Below, one piece after another: positions 1 through 8,769 of a DNA stretch of 64,000 nucleotides. The stretch is from Nocardioides sp. Root190 (GTDB taxonomy: Bacteria; Actinomycetota; Actinomycetes; Propionibacteriales; Nocardioidaceae), in assembly GCF_001428565.1 (NCBI RefSeq), contig NZ_LMIA01000013.1:71029-135028 (forward strand), written 5' to 3'. The first letter of the stretch is position 1; each line of letters begins with the position of its first letter. The notes beneath the pieces were generated by a model, which was given only the letters and a program-made list of their open reading frames with translations, searched no databases and was not told the DNA's origin. A program made the position numbers and the translations under genes.

Positions 1-666
1 GTCGTCGCGGGCGACCTCCCCGCCACGGTGCTGCTGCTCGAGCACCCACCCGTGTTCACCGCCGGGAAGCGCACCAAGCCGCAGGACCGCCCCGCCGACC
101 CCGGTGGCGCCGACGTCATCGACGTGGACCGCGGCGGCCAGATCACCTTCCACGGTCCCGGCCAGCTCGTCGGCTACCCGATCATGCGGCTGCCCGACCA
201 CGTGAAGGTCGTCGACTACGTCCGCCGGGTCGAGGAGGCACTGATCGCGGTGTGCGCCGAGTTCGGTGTGACCACGGCCCGCGTGCCCGGCCGCAGCGGC
301 GTCTGGCTCCGTGCCGACGACGCGACGGGGCGTCCGGAGCGCAAGATCGCCGCCCTCGGCATCCGGGTCAGCAAGGGCGTCACGATGCACGGCTTCTCGC
401 TCAACTGCGACGTCGACCTGGGCTGGTACGACCGCTTCATCCCCTGCGGCATCGACGACGCTGGCGTCACCTCGCTGAGCCACGAGCTCGGACGCGACGT
501 GCCGGTGGCGGAGGTCCTCGACACCGTACGCCGCCACCTGGCCGACCTGCTCGCCTGGGGCGACTATGAGCCCACCCCCGACTACGAACCCCGCCCCGAC
601 CCGGCGAAGTCCGCCGGTATCGCCGCGCCGGTCGGCGTGGCGGTCCTCACCTACCCTGCCCGCTGA
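1..666 (+). CDS. lipB: Octanoyltransferase LipB, 5' end outside window
   Basis: Transfers octanoyl groups from acyl carrier protein to lipoyl-dependent enzyme subunits, the first step of lipoate assembly in the cytoplasm. The reading frame is open from base 1, so the N-terminus lies outside. Visible family motifs are PPVFTAGKRT, the HGPGQLVGYP block, RSGVW, KIAALGIRVSKGVTMHG and the PCGI segment carrying the catalytic Cys. The C-terminal tail is proline/acid rich. lipA lies about 2 kb downstream, separated by an ABC exporter pair, a common actinobacterial layout. Identification is firm; only the start is missing. Confidence 0.95.
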   Translation, partial: VVAGDLPATVLLLEHPPVFTAGKRTKPQDRPADPGGADVIDVDRGGQITFHGPGQLVGYPIMRLPDHVKVVDYVRRVEEALIAVCAEFGVTTARVPGRSGVWLRADDATGRPERKIAALGIRVSKGVTMHGFSLNCDVDLGWYDRFIPCGIDDAGVTSLSHELGRDVPVAEVLDTVRRHLADLLAWGDYEPTPDYEPRPDPAKSAGIAAPVGVAVLTYPAR

Positions 667-722
667 CCCCATACTCGGTATCTACCTGGCCGACTCAGGC
701 CACTGATGCCAAGGGGCAGGCA

Positions 723-1649
723 ATGAGCGATCTCGTCATCGAGACCAGCGGGCTGCGCAAGGAGTTCCGCACCCGCAAGGGCGGGATGCGCGTCGCCGTG
801 CAGAACCTCGACCTGGCCGTGCCGGCCGGCGGTGGCGTGCACGGCTTCCTCGGCCCCAACGGATCCGGCAAGACCACGACGATCCGGATGCTGCTCGGCC
901 TGGCCCGCCCGACCCGGGGCACGATGCGGCTCTTCGGTGAGCCCGTCCCCGAGAAGCTCCCGCAGGTCATCGGCCGGGTCGGCGCGGTCGTCGAGTCGCC
1001 GAAGTTCTCCCCCAACTTCAGCGGCGCGCTCAACCTCCGCCTGCTCGCCGACGCGATCGGCGCGCCCCGCACCCGCGTCGAGGAGGCCATCGCGACCGTC
1101 CAGCTCGACGGACGCGAGAGCGACCGCTACAAGTCCTACTCGCTCGGCATGAAGCAACGCCTGGCCATCGCCGCAACGCTGCTCAAGGACCCCCACCTGC
1201 TCATCCTCGACGAGCCGACCAACGGGCTCGACCCGGCCGGCATCCGCGAGATCCGCGAGACGATCCGCGGGCTCGGCGAGGCCGGCGTGACCGTGCTCCT
1301 GAGCTCGCACATCCTCGCGGAGGTCCAGCAGGTCTGCACCTCCGCCACCATCATCGGCAACGGCAAGCTCCTCGCATCGGGCCGCGTCGAGGACCTCCTC
1401 GGCTCCACCACGGCCCACCGGGTCGTCGTACCCGACAGCGCGCGAGCGGCCGAGGTCCTGGGCCGCGCCGAGCTCGCGGCCACCGTCGAGGGCGACGGTG
1501 TGCGGGTCGAGACCGAGGACGCCGCCCGCGTCACCCAGGTCCTCGGTGAGGCCGGGATCTGGCTCACCGAGCTCACGCCGTTGCGACCCGACCTGGAGAC
1601 GTTCTTCCTCGCGTTGACCGACGCCGAGCGACTCGGAGGAGACAAGTGA
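723..1649 (+). CDS. ABC transporter ATP-binding protein (ABC-2 exporter type)
   Basis: ATPase subunit of an exporter, 308 aa. Walker A is GPNGSGKTT near residue 45, the signature is YSLGMKQRLAIAA, Walker B is LLILDEPTNGLDP, and the switch histidine is in LLSSHILAE. The C-terminal extension is of the kind seen in drug or bacteriocin exporters (CcmA/DrrA-like). The start ATG follows AAGGGGCAGGCA. The stop overlaps the GTG of the membrane partner, so translation is probably coupled. The substrate cannot be told from sequence. Confidence 0.93.
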   Translation: MSDLVIETSGLRKEFRTRKGGMRVAVQNLDLAVPAGGGVHGFLGPNGSGKTTTIRMLLGLARPTRGTMRLFGEPVPEKLPQVIGRVGAVVESPKFSPNFSGALNLRLLADAIGAPRTRVEEAIATVQLDGRESDRYKSYSLGMKQRLAIAATLLKDPHLLILDEPTNGLDPAGIREIRETIRGLGEAGVTVLLSSHILAEVQQVCTSATIIGNGKLLASGRVEDLLGSTTAHRVVVPDSARAAEVLGRAELAATVEGDGVRVETEDAARVTQVLGEAGIWLTELTPLRPDLETFFLALTDAERLGGDK

Positions 1650-2671
1650 ACGGCTTCGGACGCCTCGTCCTCGTCGAGCTCAGCCGGCTGGTCCACCGTC
1701 GCGCGGCGCTCGTGCTGGTCGCGGCCTGCCTGATCGTGCCGACGATCATCGGCGTGGTCCTGGTCCTCGACACCCGGCCCCCGTCGGCAGCGGCTGTCGC
1801 CGAGGCCGAGCGAATGGTCGAGCAGGACCGTCAGAACCCGCAGCTCGAGAAGGACGTCGCCAGCTGCATCGCCGAGCCCCAGAACTGGGGCGTCGACCCG
1901 TCCGTCGAGGACGCGGACGAGATCGAGGAGTACTGCCGGGTCAGCATGGAGCCGCAGCTCGACTGGTACCTCTACGATTCCCAGCTCGAGATCGCCAGCG
2001 AGCGGGACTCCGGCAGTGGGATCGCCATCACGCTGCTGCTCTCGATGGCGATGATGCTGCTCGGCACCACCTTCACCGGCCACGACTGGGCGAGCGGCTC
2101 GGTGAGCAACCAGCTGCTGTTCGAGCCCCGCCGGACCCGCGTGTGGTGCGCCAAGGCCCTGGTGGTCGGCGGCGTGGCCGCACTGCTCGCAGGGGTCGTG
2201 CTCACGACGTACTGGCTCGCCATCGGCGCTGTCGCCAGCGCCCGCGACCGACTCGGCGACGGCGTCCTGCTCGACTGCCTCCAGATGGGGTGGCGCGCTG
2301 CGGCCGTGGCCGGCGTCGCCGCCCTGCTCGGGTTCGCGCTGACGATGCTGTTCCGCAGCACCGTGGCCACCCTCGGCATCCTGTTCGGCATCGCGCTCGC
2401 CGGCGGCATCGTGCTGGGCATCCTCGGCTTCGAGGGCCGCTGGAATCCCGCGTACAACGTGGCGGCGGTCGTCTCCGACGGCGTGGAGTACTACGCCGAG
2501 GTGGACTGCTCACCCCAGCAGGCCGAGGAGATGGGCGAGGAGATGGGCTACGGCTACTGCTCGGAGGAGCGCACCCTCACCTTCGCGCAGGGAGCCGGCT
2601 ACCTCGGTACGGCGGTGCTGGCGACCGGTCTCGGATCGCTGCTGTGGTTCCGCCGTCGCGACGTCCCGTGA
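1646..2671 (+). CDS. ABC-2 type transporter permease
   Basis: Membrane partner of the upstream ATPase, 341 aa. It starts at a GTG overlapping the ATPase stop by 4 bases. A first transmembrane helix near residues 20-40 is followed by a large acidic extracytoplasmic region with two cysteines (about residues 50-125). Several more hydrophobic helices lie between about 130 and 260, with a final one near the C-terminus ending in WFRRRDVP. This fits an ABC-2 exporter half with a long outer loop. Substrate unknown. Confidence 0.85.
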   Translation: MNGFGRLVLVELSRLVHRRAALVLVAACLIVPTIIGVVLVLDTRPPSAAAVAEAERMVEQDRQNPQLEKDVASCIAEPQNWGVDPSVEDADEIEEYCRVSMEPQLDWYLYDSQLEIASERDSGSGIAITLLLSMAMMLLGTTFTGHDWASGSVSNQLLFEPRRTRVWCAKALVVGGVAALLAGVVLTTYWLAIGAVASARDRLGDGVLLDCLQMGWRAAAVAGVAALLGFALTMLFRSTVATLGILFGIALAGGIVLGILGFEGRWNPAYNVAAVVSDGVEYYAEVDCSPQQAEEMGEEMGYGYCSEERTLTFAQGAGYLGTAVLATGLGSLLWFRRRDVP

Positions 2672-2708
2672 TGTCGGCCCGGCGAGGACTGCGGAGTACG
2701 CTGACGGG

Positions 2709-3653
2709 GTGACGGCAACACCCGAGGGACGCAAGCTCCTCCGCCTCGAAGTCCGCAACGCCGAGACCCCGATCGAGCGCAAGCCGTCGTGGATCAAGAC
2801 CACGGCGAAGATGGGTCCGGAGTACACCGCGCTGCAGAAGCTGGTGAAGTCCGAAGGGCTCCACACGGTCTGTCAGGAAGCGGGCTGTCCCAACATCTTC
2901 GAGTGCTGGGAGGACCGCGAGGCGACCTTCCTCATCGGTGGTGAGCAGTGCACCCGACGCTGCGACTTCTGCCAGATCGACACCGGCAAGCCCGACGCCC
3001 TGGACCGTGACGAGCCCCGTCGCGTCGCGGAGTCGGTGCAGAAGATGCAGCTGAAGTACGCCACCATCACCGGCGTCGCCCGCGACGACCTGCCCGACGG
3101 TGGGGCCTGGTTGTACGCCGAGACCGTGCGGATGATCCACGAGCTCAACCCCGGCATCGGCGTGGAGAACCTGATCCCCGACTTCAACGGCAAGCCCGAC
3201 CTGCTCACCGAGGTCTTCGAGTCACGTCCCGAAGTCCTGGCCCACAACGTCGAGACCGTGCCGCGGATCTTCAAGCGCATCCGCCCCGCGTTCCGCTACG
3301 ACCGCTCCCTCGACGTGTTGACCCAGGCCCGGGCGTTCGGTCTGGTCACGAAGTCCAACCTGATCCTGGGGATGGGCGAGACCCGCGAGGAGGTCTCGCA
3401 GGCGCTGCGCGACCTGCACGAGGCGGGTTGTGAGCTGATCACGATCACGCAGTACCTGCGTCCCTCGCCCCGTCACCACCCTGTCGAGCGGTGGGTCAAG
3501 CCGGAGGAGTTCGTCGAGCTCGCGGCCGAGGCCGAGGAGATCGGATTCGCCGGCGTGCTGTCCGGACCGCTGGTCCGTTCGTCGTACCGGGCGGGACGTC
3601 TGTATCGTCAGGCGATGGACGCGCGCGACGCGCGCGCCGAAGCCACCGCCTGA
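2709..3653 (+). CDS. lipA: Lipoyl synthase LipA
   Basis: Radical SAM enzyme that inserts two sulfurs into protein-bound octanoyl chains. The 314 aa are typical in length. The auxiliary cluster motif CQEAGCPNIFEC and the radical SAM motif CTRRCDFC are both present, as is the C-terminal SSYRAG segment whose serine ligates the auxiliary cluster. Start is a GTG. It pairs functionally with lipB, and the DUF4191 gene follows 16 bases later. Confidence 0.97.
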   Translation: MTATPEGRKLLRLEVRNAETPIERKPSWIKTTAKMGPEYTALQKLVKSEGLHTVCQEAGCPNIFECWEDREATFLIGGEQCTRRCDFCQIDTGKPDALDRDEPRRVAESVQKMQLKYATITGVARDDLPDGGAWLYAETVRMIHELNPGIGVENLIPDFNGKPDLLTEVFESRPEVLAHNVETVPRIFKRIRPAFRYDRSLDVLTQARAFGLVTKSNLILGMGETREEVSQALRDLHEAGCELITITQYLRPSPRHHPVERWVKPEEFVELAAEAEEIGFAGVLSGPLVRSSYRAGRLYRQAMDARDARAEATA

Positions 3654-3669
3654 GGAGATCGCAGCACCC

Positions 3670-4386
3670 ATGTCGAACACGCCCGTCGACCCCTCCACGA
3701 TGAGCCGTCGCAAGCAGATCGTCGAGACCTACAAGATGTCTCGCGAGGTCGACCCGGCGATCCGCTGGTGGATGCTCGGTTCGTTCCTCGTCGCCGGCGG
3801 TCTGGGCTTCGCGCTCTTCCGTTTCGTCCTGCCGCACAGCGACTCCGTCTTCAGCTGGATCCTGACCGGTCTCGCGACGTTCCTGATCGGCCTGCTGGCC
3901 CTGATGGTCGTCTTCGGTCGCCGCGCCCAGAAGGCCGCCTTCAAGCGCCTCGACGGCCAGCTCGGCGCGGCCGCCCGCGCGCTCACGATGCTGCGCCGCG
4001 GCTGGGTGATCGAGGAGGTCGTCGGCTTCACCAAGCAGCAGGACATGGTCCACCGCGTGGTCGGCCCTCCCGGCATCGTCCTGGTCGCCGAGGGCAACCC
4101 CGGCCGGATCAAGCCGCTGCTCATCAGCGAGCACAAGAAGCACGAGCGGGTCGCCGGGGAGTACCCCGTGCACGACGTCATCGTCGGCAAGGAGGCCGGC
4201 CAGGTCCCGATCGACAAGCTGGTCAAGCACGTCCGCAAGCTCGGCCGCCAGGTCAAGCCCGCCGAGATCACCGAGCTGCGCCAGCGGCTGCGTGCGCTCG
4301 ACGCCCAGCGCCCCAAGATCCCGATCCCCCGCGGTCCGGTTCCCAACTCGATGAAGGGCCAGCGCGGCAACCTCCGCGGTCGCTGA
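3670..4386 (+). CDS. DUF4191 family membrane protein
   Basis: 238-aa protein of the actinobacterial DUF4191 family, commonly found directly after lipA. Two hydrophobic helices near residues 35-55 and 63-82 are followed by a basic cytoplasmic domain containing RRGWVIEEVVGF, GPPGIVLVAEG and KKHERVAG. No catalytic motif is apparent and the molecular function is unknown. The conserved link to lipA suggests a role around lipoylation or the membrane, but that is only context. Confidence 0.85.
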   Translation: MSNTPVDPSTMSRRKQIVETYKMSREVDPAIRWWMLGSFLVAGGLGFALFRFVLPHSDSVFSWILTGLATFLIGLLALMVVFGRRAQKAAFKRLDGQLGAAARALTMLRRGWVIEEVVGFTKQQDMVHRVVGPPGIVLVAEGNPGRIKPLLISEHKKHERVAGEYPVHDVIVGKEAGQVPIDKLVKHVRKLGRQVKPAEITELRQRLRALDAQRPKIPIPRGPVPNSMKGQRGNLRGR

Positions 4387-4502
4387 CGCACCGCAGCCCT
4401 TCTCCACAACCCCGCCACCTCCCGGTGGCGCACGTCGCCCGGATCGGGATAGCGTCCACCCACGCGTCCCCGGTCCGGGCGCTGTCATTCTCGGGAGGAC
4501 CC

Positions 4503-5078
4503 ATGCGTGTGCGCTCCGCGGCAGCCGTCGTGCTCGTCGCTGCCCTGGCCCTGGCGGGCTGCTCCGACGACGACCCGCCGGATCCGCAGCCCTCGGCCGG
4601 CACCAGCGGTACGCCGTCCCCCTCGCCTTCGGCGACACCCACGGCCGAGCCGAAGGAACCAGCGCTGCCCGACGCGGCGACGAAGGCCACGGAGGCCGGG
4701 GCACGGGCGTTCATCACGTACTACTGGGACCTGATCAACTACGCGCAGGTCACGGGTGATGTGAAGGCGTTGAAGAAGGTGTCGGGGCCAAACTGCACTG
4801 GATGCTCTGCGGGGCTGAAAGGGATCAGCGAGGTCTATCGAGAGGGTGGAAGGGTCGAGGGGGGTGAGTACTCGGTGCAGATCAAGAAGCTCAACGAACT
4901 CGACGGGCCGTCCACGACATACCTCCTCGAGGCACTTCTCACTGCAGACAACCAAGCCCAGACCATCGTGAACGCCGATGGATCCGAGCATCGTTCCCGC
5001 GCAGGATCTGCCGACATCGCTGTCGCGGTGTCATGGTCGGCTGCGGCTTGGCGCATGGAAGTCATGGATCCACGATGA
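4503..5078 (+). CDS. Secreted lipoprotein, DUF6318-like
   Basis: 191 aa. The N-terminus is a lipoprotein signal: basic MRVR, a hydrophobic Ala/Val/Leu stretch, and a lipobox LAGC with the Cys near residue 20. A Pro/Ser/Thr-rich linker follows, then a domain with YYWDLINYAQVTGD and a CTGC pair, resembling the actinobacterial DUF6318 lipoproteins. ATG preceded by GGGAGGACCC. The stop overlaps the next gene's start, suggesting co-expression. Probably anchored to the outer face of the membrane; function unknown. Confidence 0.8.
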   Translation: MRVRSAAAVVLVAALALAGCSDDDPPDPQPSAGTSGTPSPSPSATPTAEPKEPALPDAATKATEAGARAFITYYWDLINYAQVTGDVKALKKVSGPNCTGCSAGLKGISEVYREGGRVEGGEYSVQIKKLNELDGPSTTYLLEALLTADNQAQTIVNADGSEHRSRAGSADIAVAVSWSAAAWRMEVMDPR

Positions 5079-5812
5079 TGCTCCGTGACGCCGCAGTTGC
5101 GATCGCCACCGCGTTTCTGCAGATCTCAAGCACCGCCACGGTTGCTGACGACACCGACTCAGGAACCAACGACAATGGGCTGTGGGTAAGTCAGTCGAGT
5201 GAGGGGCAGCCGAGCGATCCCCGAGGGCAGGACAGCTCTGAAGGGCATTCGCCGGATGCACCGTTAGCCGACCCTGTCGGACAGGCGGCCTGCGCAGGGG
5301 CAAGTCCAGTCGCGGGCGAGATTGTGGCTTTCACGTTCTGCCCCGCCACCCAGCAGTACGCCTCCCCCGTCCTCACCACCGGTCTCATCCGCCGCGCCTT
5401 CGCCGAGCTCCCACTGCCTGCGGGCGAGCTCGTCGTCCAGCCACCCGACGGGCTGACGCTGGTCAACTTCGACACGAACTTCTACACGACCAGCACCCGC
5501 CCGATCGCGCGCACCGTGACCCTGCTGGGCCAGCAGGTGACCCTGGAGGCGACGCCGGCAACGTTCCACTGGGACTTCGACGACGGGCGGAGCCTGTCCA
5601 CCGACGAGCCCGGGGCGCCGTACCCACGCCTCGACGTCACCCACAACTACCTGCGCACCGGTACCTACCGGCCGAGCCTCAGCACGACGTACACCGGGCG
5701 GTTCCGGGTGGGCGGGGGCGCGTGGCGGCAGATCCCCGGGACGGTGACGATCGACGGCACCGGGCGAGCGCTGCGCGCGATCGAGGCCGAGCCCAAGCTG
5801 GTCGGCTACTGA
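5075..5812 (+). CDS. Exported protein with PKD-like domain
   Basis: About 245 aa; two adjacent ATGs (5075, 5078) overlap the previous stop. A short hydrophobic N-terminus that may be a weak signal peptide precedes a disordered Asp/Ser/Gly-rich stretch. The C-terminal half contains FHWDFDDGRSLSTDEPG and VTHNYLRTGTYRPSLSTTYTGRF, the pattern of PKD-type beta-sandwich domains. It probably acts at the cell surface together with the preceding lipoprotein. No enzymatic motif seen. Confidence 0.7.
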   Translation: MMLRDAAVAIATAFLQISSTATVADDTDSGTNDNGLWVSQSSEGQPSDPRGQDSSEGHSPDAPLADPVGQAACAGASPVAGEIVAFTFCPATQQYASPVLTTGLIRRAFAELPLPAGELVVQPPDGLTLVNFDTNFYTTSTRPIARTVTLLGQQVTLEATPATFHWDFDDGRSLSTDEPGAPYPRLDVTHNYLRTGTYRPSLSTTYTGRFRVGGGAWRQIPGTVTIDGTGRALRAIEAEPKLVGY

Positions 5813-5828
5813 GCCTGCCGCGCGTCCC

Positions 5829-6224
5829 CTACTTCGAGAGCTCGCGCAGCCGGGCGAAGGTGACCGTGGAGGTGCCGGCGAAGAGGTCGTGCAGGCCACG
5901 ACCGTCGTTGCGGAAGACCAGGGGCGGGATCACGAGGGCGACGAGGACCTGGCGCCCGAACGCCTTGACCGGGTTCAGGCGGCGCAGGTGACCGTCGGCC
6001 GGGACGACGCAGAGCCCGGTGAGCAGCTTGCCGATCGAGCCACCGGCCAGCCAGGTCAACAGGCCGGACTCGACGACGTACACGACCAGCACGATCACCG
6101 AGGCGGTCGAGCCGGGTTCGGTGTACTCCTCCAGCCCGAAGATGGCGATGACCACCAGGGTGCAGAGGAGCCAGTCGACGAGCAGGGCGACGATCCGACG
6201 GCCCCACGATGCGTTCTCGATCAC
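5829..6224 (-). CDS. RDD family membrane protein
   Basis: 131 aa, convergent with the preceding gene. It has the RDD-family layout: ASWGRRIVALLVDWLL (Arg and Asp in the first helix), a second helix region with GGSIGKLLTGLCVV, and a C-terminal helix followed by GRGLHDLFAGT. Three hydrophobic segments are visible. The transported or bound substrate is unknown for this group. RDD genes next to glutamine synthetase genes are common in actinobacteria, which is family knowledge only. Confidence 0.85.
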   Translation of the reverse strand: MIENASWGRRIVALLVDWLLCTLVVIAIFGLEEYTEPGSTASVIVLVVYVVESGLLTWLAGGSIGKLLTGLCVVPADGHLRRLNPVKAFGRQVLVALVIPPLVFRNDGRGLHDLFAGTSTVTFARLRELSK

Positions 6225-6257
6225 CCCCCAACGCTACCGGGGCCCCTCGAGCAACCT

Positions 6258-6295
6258 GTTACATGCCTGAAACATAGGGGCAACCCTGCGAAATG
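6258..6295. promoter_or_regulatory. Putative GlnR box upstream of type III glutamine synthetase
   Basis: GTTAC, six bases, GAAAC, six bases, GCAAC, six bases, AAATG. This matches the actinobacterial GlnR operator layout (gTnAC-N6-GaAAC repeated). The first pair is a perfect match and the second degenerate. It lies about 70 bases upstream of the glutamine synthetase ATG, where an activator or repressor of nitrogen genes would bind. Confidence 0.65.
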
Positions 6296-6363
6296 TGGAC
6301 CTCCTACGGTCTGAACCGTGCCGCTCGTGCGGCGGCACCAGACACGACCACCAGGAGCTAGAC

Positions 6364-8541
6364 ATGACTGCGAACCCGACCCGCCTCGGTGCGATCCGCA
6401 CCATCGAGGCCAGCGAGGCGCCCGCCGCGTTCTTCGACGTGACCGAGAAGACCGGCGCCATCTTCGGCGAGAACGTCTTCAGCCTCTCGGTGATGCAGAA
6501 GCGCCTGCCCAAGTCCGTCTTCAGGTCCGTCTACGCCACCATCCAGCGCGGCGAGAAGCTCGACCCGGCCGTGGCCGACATCGTCGCCTCCGCCATGAAG
6601 GACTGGGCGATGGAGCGGGGCGTGACGCACTACGCCCACGTGTTCTACCCCCTGACCGGCCTGACCGCCGAGAAGCACGACTCCTTCATGGAGCCGGTCG
6701 GCGACGGCACTGCTGTGTGGGAGTTCTCCGGCAAGACCCTCGTCCAGGGCGAGCCCGACGCGTCGTCGTTCCCCAACGGCGGCATCCGCGCGACCTTCGA
6801 GGCCCGGGGCTACACCGGCTGGGACGTCCAGTCCCCCGCCTACATCCTCGAGAACCCCAACGGCAACACGCTGTGCATCCCGACGATCTTCGTGTCGATG
6901 ACCGGCGAGGCCCTCGACCACAAGACGCCGCTCCTGCGCTCCGAGGCCGCGATGTCGGAGCAGGCCCAGCGCGTGCTCGCGCTCTTCGGCCACGAGGACA
7001 TCGACAAGGTCGTGTCCTACTGCGGCCCCGAGCAGGAGTACTTCCTGGTCGACTCCGCGTTCGTGAACTCCCGCCCCGACCTGCTCAACGCCGGTCGTTC
7101 GCTGTTCGGCGCGAAGCCGCCGAAGGGCCAGGAGTTCGACGACCACTACTTCGGTGCCATCCCGGAGCGCGTCCTCGGCTTCATGCACGACACCGAGCGT
7201 GCGCTGTTCCGCCTCGGCGTGCCGGCCAAGACCCGCCACAACGAGGTCGCGCCCGGCCAGTTCGAGATCGCTCCGGTCTTCGAGCGCGCCAACCTGGCCT
7301 CCGACCACCAGCAGCTGCTGATGTCGACGTTCCGCTCGATCGCCAAGCAGCACGGCTTCGAGTGCCTGTTCCACGAGAAGCCGTTCGCCGGCGTCAACGG
7401 CTCCGGCAAGCACGTCAACTTCTCGTTCGGCAACGGCAACCAGGGCAACTTCCTCAGCCCCGGCGACAACCCGCACGACAACGCCCAGTTCCTCGTGTTC
7501 TGCGCCGCGATCATCCGTGCGGTCCACCTGTACGGCGGCCTGCTGCGCCTCTCGATCGCGTCGGCCGGCAACGACCACCGTCTCGGGGCCAACGAGGCTC
7601 CCCCGGCCATCATCTCGATCTTCCTCGGCGACCAGCTGCAGGACGTGTTCGAGCAGATCGCCGGTGGCGGCGCGACGTCCTCGAAGCAGAAGGGCGTCCT
7701 CTCGGTGGGCGTCGACACGCTGCCTGACCTGACCAAGGACGCCGGCGACCGCAACCGCACCTCGCCGATGGCCTTCACCGGCAACCGGTTCGAGTTCCGC
7801 GCCGCTGGCTCCAACCAGACCGTCGCCGCGTCGATGGTCATCATCAACACGATCATGGCCGAGGCGCTCGACTTCCTCGCCACCGAGATCGAGACCTCCG
7901 TCAAGGGCGGCACCGAGTTCAACGCGGCCGTCCAGGCGGTCCTCGCCAAGGTCGTCGAGCAGCACGGCGCGGTCGTCTTCAACGGCAACGGCTACTCCGA
8001 GGAGTGGCACGTCGAGGCCGAGAAGCGTGGCCTGAAGAACCTGCGGACGACGGTCGACGCCCTGCCGGAGTACCAGTCCCCCGAGGCGCGCAAGCTCTTC
8101 ACGACGTACGGCGTCTTCAGCGAGGCCGAGCTCGAGTCGCGCTTCGAGATCGGCCTCGAGCAGTACGTCATGACGATCAACGTCGAGGCCAACCTCACCG
8201 GTGAGATCGCCAAGACGACGATCCTCCCCGCCGCGGTGCGCTACCAGACCGAGCTCGCCACGAACGTCTCCGCCCTCAAGGCTGCCGGTGTCGACGCCGA
8301 CACCGCCGACCTGCTGCGGGTCAGCGAGATGATCGCCGCCCTCCGTGCGGGCATCGGTGCACTCGACGACGCCAAGGCAACCGGGCACGACCACGAGGGT
8401 CTGGCCGAGGCGGCGTACTACCGCGACTCCGTGCTGCCGGCGATGCTGCAGATCCGCGAGGCCGCCGACGAGATCGAGACGTTCATCGCCGACGACCTGT
8501 GGCCGCTGCCGACGTACCAGGAGATGCTCTTCATCCGCTGA
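6364..8541 (+). CDS. Type III glutamine synthetase
   Basis: Makes glutamine from glutamate, ammonia and ATP in the cytoplasm. At 725 aa it has the length of the large GSIII/GlnN class, well above type I. Features include the GSIII-type N-terminus ending in GVTHYAHVFYPLTGLTAEKHDSF, YCGPEQEYFLVD, FVNGSGKHVNFSFGN and SNQTVAASMVI. The ATG follows CCAGGAGCTAGAC. A GlnR-like box is upstream and a hairpin follows. Having GSIII beside GSI (glnA) suggests coordinated nitrogen control, supported by a similar box before glnA. Confidence 0.93.
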   Translation: MTANPTRLGAIRTIEASEAPAAFFDVTEKTGAIFGENVFSLSVMQKRLPKSVFRSVYATIQRGEKLDPAVADIVASAMKDWAMERGVTHYAHVFYPLTGLTAEKHDSFMEPVGDGTAVWEFSGKTLVQGEPDASSFPNGGIRATFEARGYTGWDVQSPAYILENPNGNTLCIPTIFVSMTGEALDHKTPLLRSEAAMSEQAQRVLALFGHEDIDKVVSYCGPEQEYFLVDSAFVNSRPDLLNAGRSLFGAKPPKGQEFDDHYFGAIPERVLGFMHDTERALFRLGVPAKTRHNEVAPGQFEIAPVFERANLASDHQQLLMSTFRSIAKQHGFECLFHEKPFAGVNGSGKHVNFSFGNGNQGNFLSPGDNPHDNAQFLVFCAAIIRAVHLYGGLLRLSIASAGNDHRLGANEAPPAIISIFLGDQLQDVFEQIAGGGATSSKQKGVLSVGVDTLPDLTKDAGDRNRTSPMAFTGNRFEFRAAGSNQTVAASMVIINTIMAEALDFLATEIETSVKGGTEFNAAVQAVLAKVVEQHGAVVFNGNGYSEEWHVEAEKRGLKNLRTTVDALPEYQSPEARKLFTTYGVFSEAELESRFEIGLEQYVMTINVEANLTGEIAKTTILPAAVRYQTELATNVSALKAAGVDADTADLLRVSEMIAALRAGIGALDDAKATGHDHEGLAEAAYYRDSVLPAMLQIREAADEIETFIADDLWPLPTYQEMLFIR

Positions 8542-8555
8542 CACCCAGTGGTTGC

Positions 8556-8595
8556 CGAACGGCCTTCGTCCCCGTCAGGGGGCGGGGGCCGTTCG
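8556..8595 (+). terminator. Stem-loop after type III glutamine synthetase
   Basis: CGAACGGCC at 8556-8564 pairs with GGCCGTTCG at 8587-8595, with further inner pairing of C- and G-rich stretches. It starts 15 bases after the stop codon. There is no strong U-run, as is common for high-GC actinobacterial terminators. Confidence 0.6.
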
Positions 8596-8609
8596 TGTTC
8601 GCGGCGTTG

Positions 8610-8625
8610 TTTACACGGACGAAAC
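8610..8625. promoter_or_regulatory. Putative GlnR box upstream of glnA
   Basis: TTTAC, six bases, GAAAC, the same half-site pair seen before the type III enzyme. Only one good pair is present. It lies about 145 bases before the glnA start. Confidence 0.5.
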
Positions 8626-8769
8626 ATGGCGGGGCTGTGCGGACCATGGGCCATTCGATAGGTTGCCGGAGAAGCGGGTGTCGGCACCTCCGCCGTGCCG
8701 AGGCCCCTTGATCGTCACTGTCTGACCGATGGCTGGGCGCGTCTGCCCCCGCCGAGGAGGAACGAACGA

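Noticed and set aside
6358..8544. Leftward open frame of about 728 codons
   Set aside because: Exactly antisense to the type III glutamine synthetase, which has unmistakable catalytic motifs.
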